Assembly (NCBI GenBank): GCA_900239685.1
Contig: OENT01000631.1
Coordinates: 1-64,000, forward strand
Length of the DNA stretch: 64,000 nucleotides
Direction of reading: 5' to 3'
Source of the DNA: Rotaria macrura
Lineage: Eukaryota > Rotifera > Eurotatoria > Philodinida > Philodinidae
The first letter of the stretch is position 1, and every line of letters begins with the position of its first letter. Under the pieces are notes generated by a model that was not told where the DNA came from, did no database searches, and saw only the letters and a program-made list of their open reading frames with translations. Positions 1-12,600 of this stretch are shown piece after piece. The position numbers and the translations under genes were made by a program.

Positions 1-227
1 TTGATTGTTTAAATAAAAATCAACAAATAGGCACAAAGTTTTGTTGCGTCAAGAATCATTCTTCCTTTCCAAGCAAAATATATGAGTCATCTTATGTTGT
101 ACATTGAGTAATTTGTCTTTCGTAATACCAAACAAAAGCATACCTACTTATAAGCAACTAATATTGTATCATTTTTCAATAAGATTTACACTTTTATAAT
201 ACATCAATTGATCATATTGTTCAGAAC

Positions 228-1133
228 ATGCCATGGAAACCAGTTTATAACAACAAGAAGCAATGCAAAATTGAACGGACATTTGTTCTTCTTCTAGGTG
301 GCTCGATGTATGATGACAGTCTTGATGTTCAAATTACTAATCGGCGTCGTCGTGAAGACGCACGTTTTCGTACAAAAAACGATGTTCGTTTAGAAGAACA
401 TCTATGCCAACGAGATTTTCGTGCGATCAGTGATTTCTTCGAGCGAATGAATGCTACGGTTTGGCGTTGTATACCAACATGTCTTCATAGTTCTCGAAAA
501 GAATCATGGAATGCGGTGAATGATTTTTTTCAACTCGATAGTACTGATTTCAAAGGTGAACGAAGAACATTTGTTCTTTATTGGAGTGGTCATGGATTGA
601 CTGATTCAGGTGATTGGTGTTTTTCACATGGTGGCGTCATTACCTGTCGTGATATAATTAATGCTTGGCTTTCTCGACCAATAAACGAACATTATAATGA
701 TAAATCATCATTAACCATTATTTCGGATACATGCCATTCAGGTGCATGGATTGATGAACTCAAAGCAGCAGCTATTCCACGTCTTGCTTATCAAGCAGCA
801 TGTCGATCCGATGAAGCGGCATTTGCTGTCGACGATGGAAACATTCCAAGAAGTTTACTTATGCGCAAATTTATTATCGAACATGACTATCCTATCGAAT
901 GGTATTTATGGTCATGTGTTGATCAGCATCCTGTGCATTTATGTGATTACGCTGAATCAGAAGATGGCCATGATTCAAGTGATGGTCAAAAAAGAACATT
1001 AGTTCATGGAGGTCGTTATTATTTTTTTACTGTCGATCGACATTGGACAGCAAACAGGAAAATATCAAATAGAGAATGTAAAGCTGAACTGAATAAGCTC
1101 ACAACATATGGAATATTCATTGATAATGTTTGA
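228..1133 (+). CDS. Caspase-like (clan CD, C14-type) cysteine peptidase, single exon
   Basis: An uninterrupted 301-residue protein. The caspase-fold catalytic dyad is visible: a His in YWSGHG (His122) and a Cys in SDTCHSG (Cys169), each following a hydrophobic strand (TFVLYW and LTIISD). This is the metacaspase/paracaspase arrangement, not the classical QACRG of metazoan caspases. There is no death-fold prodomain, signal peptide or membrane segment, so a cytosolic enzyme is likely. The start is the first ATG after an in-frame stop about 50 bp upstream. The residues after Cys169 run about 130 amino acids and contain no second recognised domain. It lies 154 bp upstream of the metalloproteinase on the same strand. 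The fold call rests on motifs; substrate and biological role are unknown. Confidence 0.8.
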   Translation: MPWKPVYNNKKQCKIERTFVLLLGGSMYDDSLDVQITNRRRREDARFRTKNDVRLEEHLCQRDFRAISDFFERMNATVWRCIPTCLHSSRKESWNAVNDFFQLDSTDFKGERRTFVLYWSGHGLTDSGDWCFSHGGVITCRDIINAWLSRPINEHYNDKSSLTIISDTCHSGAWIDELKAAAIPRLAYQAACRSDEAAFAVDDGNIPRSLLMRKFIIEHDYPIEWYLWSCVDQHPVHLCDYAESEDGHDSSDGQKRTLVHGGRYYFFTVDRHWTANRKISNRECKAELNKLTTYGIFIDNV

Positions 1134-1287
1134 AATTGGATATTTCGAACGCTTAGCTTTTGTTCTCTCTTATTTTTTGTTATCTAAGTTTGAATTAATT
1201 CTTATCAAATGATTTAGTCTCTAGTCGACTTCTAATCTAATATTGTTTTTTTTTCCATCACAAATAAATACAATTCATTTTTGGTGA

Positions 1288-3114
1288 ATGCAAACAGCAA
1301 CGATGGTTAAAATTTATCTTATTGTCATCTTGTTCCTTTTTACATTCTCTTATGGATATCCAATGCATGGTAAAACCAAAAAAACACTGAAGCAGTCAAC
1401 GAAAAAACCACTAAAAATTAAAACAGATACAGACGCATTGAAATATTTCGACAAGTTCGGTTATAATCGGTGTGGTGGTTCGGGCAATGCGAATTTAGAA
1501 AATAGAGAAGTATTGTGCCAATCGACTTTTCAATCAATGATTGAACATTTTCAAACTGTCTTTCGTTTGCCTGTCACTGGTAAACTTGATGATGCAACTA
1601 TTAATTTAATGAACACGCCACGTTGCGGTTTGGGAGATTATCCTATGGGTTATTCTGCTTTTCGACCATGGTAATCATAAAAATCGATTACACTTATTAC
1701 GTATCATTTACTATTTGTTTGAATAGGCCTAATAAAACATTGAAATGGAAATTGAAAAATGAAATATCGAAATTTCCAAAAGATAAAACACGAGTACATC
1801 TTCAAGAAGCATTCAATGATTGGGCTCGTTATGCTCCATTGAAATTTCGCGAAGCAACTGATAACGAACAAGCTGAATTTAATGTAGGTTTCTATGCCGG
1901 CGATCATGACGATGGTTTTCCGTTTGATGATGCAGGTGGTACACTCGCACATGCTTATTTTCCAACGGATGGAAGAGTCCATTTCGATTCAGCAGAGCAA
2001 TGGACTGATAAGTAAATAACATAAATATGATTAGCAAAAAAAACCAGAACCGAAAGTGATTAACTGTAATAAATTCTGAATAGATATGATGGATTCGGTT
2101 ATAATTTTCGTTTGGTTGCGTCACATGAAATTGGTCATGGGCTTGGTTTGTCGCATTCAACTGATCCAAAGTCTTTGATGTATCCATATTATCAATTGAT
2201 TCAACCACAGGATTTACTTCCAAAAGATGTATGAATTAAAATAAAAATACTTTTACTATTCCGAATTTTTGTGCATATTAGGACCGAGATGGTATTCGTG
2301 CATTGTATGGAGCAAACACAAATAATACACCAACAACATTTGCTTCCACTACAGCTAAAACCACAACAATAAAAAAGACGACAACATCTAAGAATGGCAA
2401 GATCACTAAAACAACGACTAGAAAACCAACAATTACTGAAACCCAAACATTATCACATGATCGATGTGCACGTTACCTTGATGTTGTATTCGGTGGTGGT
2501 CCAGATAAATGGTTATATACACTTGATTATGATGTTGGCTGGCGTTATCACCCTGATTTTAATCAATGGGATACAAGTGGCCTGCCTATAAAAGATTTAT
2601 TTCCAGGTGCTGAACCGCATATGATGGCTGGAATCCTCTCCCCAGTAACGAAAAAAATCTATCTATTCAAAGGCTATCGGGTGTGGCGATTCTCACCACC
2701 GAATTCACTTGATAGTGGCTTTCCTCGACGATTGTTTGGCACTGGTACACCGTAAGTGTCCATGGGCATATGCTGAGTTCAATTTTTCATTCTATTTATT
2801 TAATTAGGTTTAACCCAGTTGCTGCTCTTTATGAAAAAGGACATATTTGGCTTTTAAAAGGTGGTTTACTCTATAAATTTCATGAAAGTAATCTTCATTA
2901 TGAATCTAATCACCCCCCAAAACGAATCGAGGAACAGTTTCCTGGCGTTCCAAGCAATGTTCGAACAGCATTTACTTATAATGGAAAACATTATTTTTTT
3001 ACTGAGCCTGATCGAAACGTATATGTTTACAACATACAAGCGAAACGCGTCGAATCTGGTTATCCGAAACCGATGACAACCGGCTGGTTTGCTTGTCAAC
3101 CCAAGACAACATAG
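1288..3114 (+). CDS. Secreted matrix metalloproteinase with hemopexin domain
   Basis: Five exons join in phase: 1288-1670, 1727-2011, 2084-2228, 2282-2751 and 2808-3114 (529 aa), all with GT-AG introns of 53-72 bp. The domain order is signal peptide (hydrophobic residues 8-22), propeptide with cysteine switch PRCGLGD (Cys113), catalytic domain, Thr/Lys-rich hinge and hemopexin propeller bounded by two cysteines. The zinc site [11 protein letters not shown] (His237, Glu238, His241, His247) and the Met-turn SLMYP (Met255) are intact, so it should be an active extracellular endopeptidase. I see no furin-type RxKR between propeptide and catalytic domain, so activation probably needs another protease. 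A second in-frame ATG at 1303 is an alternative start. AATAAA repeats lie about 165 bp past the stop (3278-3291). The family is certain, the vertebrate orthologue is not. Confidence 0.93.
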
Positions 3115-3639
3115 CACAATAGGATCCGATCAAATCTGATAGTAGGAGTCCAACGGGGTGCGTCACTCGTCCTGGGAATAATTATAAAGTAGAGGTCACC
3201 AGTTGTCAATTTATCATAATCTATGATCATTTTATTCGCATTGATATCTAATTTTATTTATTATAAATTAGTTTAAAAATAAATAAATAAATATAATTCT
3301 CTTGTGAGGCATTTAACAACGGTTGCTATGAAATGAAACATCTGTCATGTCGTTAAACATTTAATGAAATGCTAAATAGTCAAATAATTACTTATACTTA
3401 AGTTTCAAGAGTTCCATACGAAGATCGCTAAACGTAACATTTTGGAATGTCTTAGTTTGTCATTTTATAAGATCAATTCAAATATTTATATTGGACAAAT
3501 TTCTTTTTTCTTCCTAGTTTTTAAAATAAGCAAGAGAAAAAGGTTGAGAGGTAAAAATAACAAATTTTTTGTCAGAAAGCTTTACGCAAATAGTAAAAGA
3601 AAATTTCTTTTTAAGATTCTTCACGCTTTATTGTCTTCA
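3115..3639. other. Intergenic, MMP 3' region to TOGARAM1 start
   Basis: Contains the likely polyadenylation signal of the metalloproteinase (overlapping AATAAA copies at 3278-3291). The reading frame of the next gene is open back to an ATG at 3442, but residues before the ATG at 3640 are Lys/Phe-rich and look like translated 5' UTR. Nothing else recognised. Confidence 0.6.
3278..3291 (+). promoter_or_regulatory. Polyadenylation signal of the metalloproteinase
   Basis: Overlapping AATAAA copies about 165 bp downstream of the stop codon. Confidence 0.6.
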
Positions 3640-6600
3640 ATGACTATAGCTTCATCACTTCACACAATGTCAAATGGTTCCGGTTCATCATCAACAAATC
3701 CTTTTCTTTTACCAAAAAATGATTTAACGACGGCTGATAGTCAATTAATTGATGTCCTGTTACATAGCCAAAATAATGAAAATAAAATTCAAATGGTTAA
3801 TCGTTGGTGCAAAAATTCTCGACATAATCGTCTTTTAAATATACTTGATGTTTCACAACGATATGATATTTTACTATCTCTTGTAAATACTCTTCAACAA
3901 ACAACAAATATTGATTATCAATGTAATTGTTTAATATTTTTATCTGAACTACAAACAAACATTCATCACTATGACCAACGAATGTACCTTCCAGGTTAGT
4001 TAACTCGAGAAACATAAAATACAACTATAAATAATCGTTTTTTCTTCTTAGCAATTATTCAATGCTTTTCATCGACATCAAACGATGTTCAAACATTAGC
4101 ATCTAAATTTCTAGCTAAGCAAATTCATACAACAGATGACATTCCGACATTTTTACATATATATACGCAAGATGGTTTAAAATCTCCAAATATTCGAATA
4201 TGTATTAAATCGATTGAGAGCATAAATGATTTATTAATGAAAAATCATCATCATGAAAATCTCTCACCAATATTTGAAATACTTCTTCAGTATTTACAAG
4301 ACAATAAATTTCGTTTAAATTATAATAATATTCTTCTACGAGCAATTCAACATATCAAACGTATCTTAGGTTTAGATTTATTGAAAACTTATCTTGAATC
4401 CTATTCACCGGCATTAAAGCGAATTTATTACGCATGTGTACCTGAAGAAATCGATAATGATGAAGAAACACCACGAGCACCAATACAAGTATCTAATACT
4501 AAAGATTCAACAGGTACGAGTATCTAAAATGAAGGGAAAAGTAATGTACTTTGTTTCATTGCTACTCGATTGATATATTTAAAATCAACTCATTTGTTGT
4601 TGTTTTTGTGACATAGCTCATACTGAATAACGTTTTCGTGCCTAAGAAAAAGCAAACCATATAGAATTCGCTACAACACTCACGTAGCGAAACTTTTATT
4701 CTTAGTACTGAAAATGTACTGAATTCGTTCGAAGAAATACTTCGATTATAAAATTATACTAAAAGTTAGTTGAATTTGTTAAAATGGAATTCATTCTATT
4801 CTATGTAGAGTGAAGTTTTCTTCTCATCTAACAACTATATGTATTTTGTATATATATATATATATTAACGCAAATAGCACATCCGTCATAAATTTTATGA
4901 ATTAAAAATACGATGGCTTCAAAAAATAAACAGAATTTTGAAGTACTGAAAATATGACAGTTCTACAAATTCAATTCGCACAAGGACAAATTAAGTGTCC
5001 ATCTTGAAGTTTCAAAATGTTTTTTAATAAAAAATGTTCGCACGTTGATTACTTGCGGCTAAAATTTGAAATTCACATGTGCTCTTTAACCTCATAAGAC
5101 TAAAAACGAAAACATCTTGCAGGCCCGGTGTACTACTCCAAAAATAATTAATCGTCACTGAATTAATCTGCCTTATTTCTTTCAGCATTTTAATTAGAGA
5201 TTTTTTCTCTCCTCTTTTTTTCTAACGCTCTACTTTTTTCGTCTCTCTGTGATTCGTTCTTTGTTTTTTCACTTTTGTACTCCAGTTCTTTTTTTTAAAT
5301 TTTCCATTTTTTTCATGATTCTTACCATTGATTCAACTGGCAAATAAACATGATGTACATATCCAGCATATTCTACAACAGGTCTCAATGTACGATTACA
5401 TTTCTTGATAAACTTAAAAACGCTGATGTTGTTTAATTTTAAGCGTTATAACTGGATCAATTCCATGTGTTACATAACTATTCCTATATGGGCTAGTATT
5501 CTCTAGAATATACATGAGCATTTTCCAACCATTTTAATTTCGATAAAGACTTTAGAATATTGTAAAGTTGATCGTTAAAATCGATCAAAATCCTTTTAGG
5601 TTCACTTAGAAAATTGGAGCAATGCTTTGAACATTTGTTTTTGTTGGTTGCCATGGAAACGACCCGTGAAATCCTATTGATAGTTTTTTATAATCCATTA
5701 TTATTTATACAGAGACTATGATGTTCCATGGAAGCTAGTAATATATTTCTCTGAAAAGCCTAACATGAGTGGCTTTTAAGATCTGTGATTAATGAACGTC
5801 ACATGAGAAAAAAAACACCGTCAACATAATGTTCTCTATTTTTGATGGTGGGCATCACTAAATTTGATTTTGAGATCATTTTCTTCATTGATGAAACATA
5901 CATAACGAGCATCAATTATTTGATTTGTCTATCCATCACCGTAATCCTGAAGTTTTTTAACTTACTCTGTTATTTACCTTAGCAGTTATTTGCGCATGGA
6001 TCCAATGTTCAAGAGTACCTTACTCTATTTGTAGTAACATAATCGTTCACCATACAACTAGATATTGCTCAGTTATTCTGATCTGCTCCATAGAATACAC
6101 GACTTACGAGTGTGTCAGCTTTACCAGATATATTAATTATTTGGCAAGAGTATTTCGATGTCATTATAGAATATTTAATCATTTCAAGAGACAATGGCAG
6201 ATTAGAAAATACTTGTCAAAAACGAATCGAACTTTTAATATTCAGACAATCACTTTTTGACAGATCTATTCAAAATGACAATACGTTATTAATTAGAATT
6301 GAAAATCTCAAGATTTTCTTTGGATGTTGACAAAAATGCTTTTTTCTAAATTTAATTTTCGTTTCCTTTTGTTTAAATTGAACTAGAAATATGTTTTGCT
6401 TTCATACACGAATGCTCAAAATCCACTCTATTCTCAATGACAACGACAAAAAGAGTCGATTTACACTTGTCACTGAAAATAGGATTGTCCTAGAACATAG
6501 TTCTTCATTATTCTTTCGTTTAACGCTTTATGAGTTCAACAATGAAATATGTCATGTAAAGAATGCAGAGTGCTTAATGATACTCAATATTTAATTATCC

Positions 6601-9600
6601 ATCAGTAAAATTATTTAAGGGCGTGAAGTTTATGCGATGAAACATATTCGAATCTATGAGAATCATACTGTAATACTCTGAGTGAAATTTTCTATTAAAC
6701 ATCGGGAAGTCTATGGGAAAAAACCAGTTACTTTTCATATGTTTGCTGAATAGTTTCCTTCTCTGATGACAAGATCTTGTCGAACCTTAAATACTGTTGA
6801 GAAGTTTTGCAAAGCTATTAGTCATGTCACTGGTGATTTTCTATGAATATACCTTTAACGTTCATTGGTGGTAGAAGATCAATATTTCTCTCATTATATG
6901 TCAACACTCCACTTAGATCGTGCTTCATACAAAAGATTATTTTTGATTTACGACATTGTTATTCTCCCTTGTTTCTAGGAACAAATGGTTTTCTTCCAAA
7001 CGGTAATAAAACCTCTAATAACATGTTTTCTACGCAAACATCTGCTCTATCTGGTCCAACAGAAACTTCTGATGTATATTCCGTAATTGAACTCATACGT
7101 TCAAAATGGATGTCATCAAACGAAACGATTCGCGTAAATTATTTGGAACGTTTTCAAATTTCATGTGAAAAACATTTTCAACTACATTTCTTACAATATT
7201 CATCTACGTCGGTAACAACAAGTTCACAAAATTATCAACTATTACAAACATTTTTAACATCTATCCTTGATCTTCTATCATATATTACAGCAACAAACCT
7301 TGATTTATCCATCAAAATAAAACTTGTTCTAGCGGCATGTCTTTCATGGTTAATTAACCATGCACAAGAAAAGTATTGTAAAAAACATTACAAAACATTA
7401 TGTATAATATTTAAAAATATTCTTTTCAATGGACAATCAAACAATCGACAACTAGCTGTATGTAAAAAATTTCTTTTTCTTAGAAATAAAACACGGAAAA
7501 AGCCACAACTATTTTCTGTACTTTGTTCGTTTTTCTTTTCCAAATAGAAACTCAGTGTTAATATTATACTTTTAATTGAAAAGTTTGTTAATCCACAACT
7601 AATTTTAAATGAATTAGTTGACGATCAATATCAATATTATAACTATCGTGTACAACTTGAACTCCTTGCTATTGTAACAGCCACATTTTTGAAACATCGT
7701 CAACGTCATTATGATAATATATCGAACATAAATAAACATTTACTTCCCATGTTAATATCAAATCGTCGTGAATTACGACATGGAGCTATGGAATGTTTTA
7801 CAGTTATATGTACTTATTTTAATTCTTATAAACCGATAACATCAACAGTAATAGAAACAAATCAATCGATTAAATTAATTCTATCATCAATCGAAAGTTT
7901 ATCTCTTGACGCATTGATTGCATTTCGATTTCGTTTACAACGTAATCTTCTACCATCATTGACTGATGAAGGAAATATAACTCCCGGTTTAGTTTGTGAA
8001 CAGGCAACAATGAATGATGCAGATGCAAAATTTATTTTACTTGTTAATAATCATCATTCAGTGCAAACACCGAAATCTGTATCTAGCCAAGACACAGCAT
8101 CAATGCAATCCTCATCACAAAAATTTTCGACAAATAATAACAAATTATTACAATTGGCAATGCCTTTGGTAGAAAAACAGACGAATACAAATGACACAGT
8201 AAGATCGATTTCTATTACATTCATACATACATTTTGAAGTCATACTGGATGTTAGATACTAATTCGAAGAACTTATGTTTATTCATTGAGTTGATCCTAT
8301 ACAAACATTGTCAAATACAGTCGTGAAATCATTGATTTTGAATTTAACATGAGTTTCGCTAGAAAAATGTCTATTCACGAGAGTTCGAATAGAGTACGAT
8401 CGCAGGAGATCATGTTTATAACAAAGAATGCTATTGATGAGCATTTATTTTGATTAGATTAGAGAAAAAAGTTCAATACATCAATTGAAAGTCCATCTGT
8501 CAAGGTCTTTTTTAGCCTTTGGCAACTTTTAGCAACTATCAAAGTGTACTCTAATGTTTAAACAAAAAGTCTATCTCATTAGAAACTTCCTTGAATCTTT
8601 ATGTTCACCTTATTAATCAAATCAAACTATTACAAGTGTCCATGAATTTTTTTTCCAAACTATTAACCCAACACATAGAGTTATTTTTATCTTCAACTCG
8701 AGTTTCGACAACTGTAAATATACATATATAGTTCAACAAGAAAAAAATATGTTCATAGATAGGGCATTTTTCTTGTTGACGACTTATCTGTATACATATC
8801 TGTTAATGCTCGTGAATGTTAATCTATCAAGTCGTTTTATTTGCTATCTTTAAACAATAGGATAAAATATTTATTGTATTAAATAAAGAATTCTTGAATG
8901 GTTTCTTCACGAGCCGATGTTTTCTATTGGTTACGAGAGTAACAATTTTCATTTTTTTTTGTTTTGAATCACACATAGTTCGCCTTACATCATGCTGTTA
9001 TAATTACGTCTTATCTTTTGCCTAAAAGATCAAATATCAAATTTCCCTCTCGTTATTCGTTCTCGAATTTTCTTAAGATGAAATGCCGAATTAGTTCTAG
9101 TGTTTGAGAAATCAGCTGTTATACAGTTGACAACACACCTTGATTAAATGACACTATCATCAATAAATGTTTCATAAACGAGAAAGACAAAACAAAAAGA
9201 AATTCTAATTTTGTATATTTTTTCTTTCTTTCTACCTTTCGTGCATTAAAGAGTGACTACAATCATCATCAGCATCTTGATCATCATCAGCATCATCAAA
9301 GAAAAAAGAACTTTAACTAAAAGAGAAGAGAAGAGAAGGGAAAAAAGAGGGAAATAAAGAACAATGTCTACGTGTATATAAAATTTCAAGAGAAAATGAT
9401 GATTGAAATCTTTGCTCTTCACGATTGTTGTTTAACGGAGACGACGTGCGCGCATGAACGAGTAAGAGCAACTCGAAGAACAAAAGAAAAACAAATACTA
9501 CAGTCTCCATCATCATCTCAAGAAATTTTTTATGTCTATTTTCTTGTAACTATTGCTCGTAGAGAAGTTGGCTTGACAAGTGTATACATATCTTATGAAA

Positions 9601-12600
9601 AGATGCTCATGTTTGACGATGAAGATATTTTACATTGGACCAGGAAACCTAAACTATTGGTAAGATGTATACAGGATATTGTTAAAATAAATATAATTCG
9701 TAAAAATTGTAAACATAAAGGTCATTTTTATTCTGGTATGCGCACATTTACTTGAAAATTTTTTGTAAGTTTTCTACGTTTATTCAGTCTACATAAAGAA
9801 AAAAAATTTTCTTCTTTTTTATAACTATGCATAAATCTGCAGTCAGCATCACATATGAAATTTGATATTCTTCGTTTTCTTTCTCCTTCTCTTTTTCTTG
9901 ACAATGGTATTGTTTTGTGGTTGAATTTACGTCAATGGTAAATGACGTTCGTTTCAATCTATAGATGATATTTATAAATAATGAATTTTTCCAAAATGTT
10001 CAAATAATGAATGGAAATGGAAATCCCAAGTGGGACTATGTTTAGCGGCTCGAGGCACTTTCACTTATATCTAAATAAAAAAATCGATTTTTTTATTAGT
10101 TTTCACAGTGATTGATTTCGAAAAAGTAACGCATGCCAGAATCTTTGCTTATTACGCTGAATAATTTGTTTGTAGATATAAAACAAAAAATCTATGGGTT
10201 TAAATATGTATGAATGTGAGGTTTTTCAGTGCTACTTGAAAACAAATATGTTATTATATGATACAATCGTTTTTAAAGAAAATATCACGCGTTAATCTGA
10301 AATTCTGTTTGACGTCATCTCTCTAAACTTATAGAAACAATAGTCGAATAAATCTCTTTTCTTTCAGCAGAATACTTCTTGACTCTCCAGTAAAAACACC
10401 TCTCTTAATACTTGTTAAGCATTCTCATTCCATATAATAAAAATACTTTTAATTTGTTACCCTATGTTTTTAATTCCTTTTCCACTTTTTTTCTTATTCA
10501 AACACAATTCGACTGACATTTTCTTTTACATACTGTAACATTTAGGTGATGCGAAGTCGTGAAATACCTCCATTGAAACCAGCCAATGCTGATCTTGATT
10601 CACATCGATATACCACTAATAACAATAATTCTCACGAAACAATCAATAATCGTAAGTCATCATCATCATCATTGTTTTCTTTTCTGTCAGATGTTGACCA
10701 TCATACTTGATCTTTTTGGCATGATAAACTACTCCTACCCTCATTGCACATCAGGTCAGCAACGTCACCGACTAAGTCGACGATTGAATACGCCGACAAG
10801 ACGTCAAACACCAATTGGTAGAGTAGAATTAGAAGCAATAGTTTTCGCTTTTGTGATTTCTTCAATATTTATTTCTTCTTATTATTACTGAGCTTACCAT
10901 CTGAATAGTAGTACAACTAACAGAATGTATTATAACATTTTTTTTTCGATGAAAATAATTGTTTCTTAGAGCACTTGGACAAATCTATACATATGTTTCC
11001 TGCTGATTCTTTTTTTTTCCTTGACAATATGAAAGTTGATTGAAAGAAAAAGAAAAGAAGAAAAAACTATTAGTGGCTAGAAATATACATATATATATAT
11101 ATGTTCTTGATTAACTTTTCTTATTTCGGTTTTGTTCGATGTATGTAGATATATCTTTTTCTTCAATAGTAATATAGATCGTGGAATGAATTTTTGCTAT
11201 TAATTGAAAAAGAGAAAAACAAAAACACTGTTTGTTATAATAAGTCAAAAAAGAAAAGAAAAGAAAAGAAAAATTTCTTGTTTCTCCTCGAATTTTGTAT
11301 TTTAGCAACACTTATTACAGCACTGACATCCAGTGGACCATCGTTTGACTTGACTGTAACTGGTAATAATAATTATCGACCATTGACATTAACAGAAAGA
11401 GTATTTACGGATGATTGGGCAAAAAGATTGTCAACAACAAATATTCACCGAAAAGAACCAACAAAACCAGTTCAACAACAAGGTTTTTCTTTTGTCTTAA
11501 CAAAACTAACATGATACTTTCTAAAAAACAAAACACAACGTAATATCGACTAAGTATAAATTGATGATCTAGTACAGAGATAAAAATACTAAACATGCAA
11601 ATCTTAAACTTAGCACCTAGAAGAAATTCTAGAAATAGTTTAGTCATTTTCTTTTTATCTTTCACTATACATGTGATTAAAAAACTAACACGATAAATTT
11701 TATCAATAATGATTTATTATTTCTATAGAAAATCAGCATAACAATAATTTGTTACAATTTCGTCCTACCATACCACATCGTCCATCGATTGGTCGATTTC
11801 CTGCATCCCATAATATCTTAGTCACATCTCAAATTCATAATCATAATGAACAAAAATTACCTGCACGTCATTTTGATTCAATTAATGATCATGATGAAAG
11901 TATCGATAGTGCAATAGACTCACGTTCTATATCACATACAACAGCACATGAAAGTACACACGAGGTAAAATAACGATTTATATATATATATTTATATATC
12001 TTAGTAGCTATTAAAACTCATAATGGCATTTTAGAACAATGGTCAACAATCGAAAAAACCTGCCCGATCAGTACATAGTAGTTCAACTAGACGTAAAGCG
12101 AATCGTCTGTTTAACAATGGTAGTGATTTAGATTCTACATCAGCACGAACATTAACACCAGAAAATAGCAATGAAAGCGGAGTTTATTCACAATCAGGAC
12201 GCGATACTGAATACAATTCGAACAGTTCTACAAAGTACAGTAAACTACAAAAAACCGTTTTATCCTTACCTTTTGTATTCTTCATAGATCATTCGGTAAA
12301 GATCAATTGTTTACAACTAAACCACGTCTTGCTCGTTCTGGTTCAAAATCTAAAATTGATAAATCTCAATTATTACCATATGATCCATTAGCTGGTCAAC
12401 ACCATGAAAATAATTCATCGAATGAAAAAATTCGTCGATCCAATAATGCTCATGTTGAAGTTGTTGGTCGAGCCTATGCAGATGATAAACATCCAACTAA
12501 ACGAGCATCTAACGAAACGAATGATGATAAACAACAATCAATCATGAATAAGCCTAAAGCTAAAATTGTTAAAGGTAATGTGGTAATGATCTGCCGTTTC

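Noticed and set aside
6112..6594. Two short frames in TOGARAM1 intron 2
   Set aside because: No acceptor/donor context that keeps phase and no resemblance to the family.
9372..9755. 127-codon frame in a TOGARAM1 intron
   Set aside because: Composition and lack of conserved blocks suggest chance; TOGARAM1 phase continues without it.
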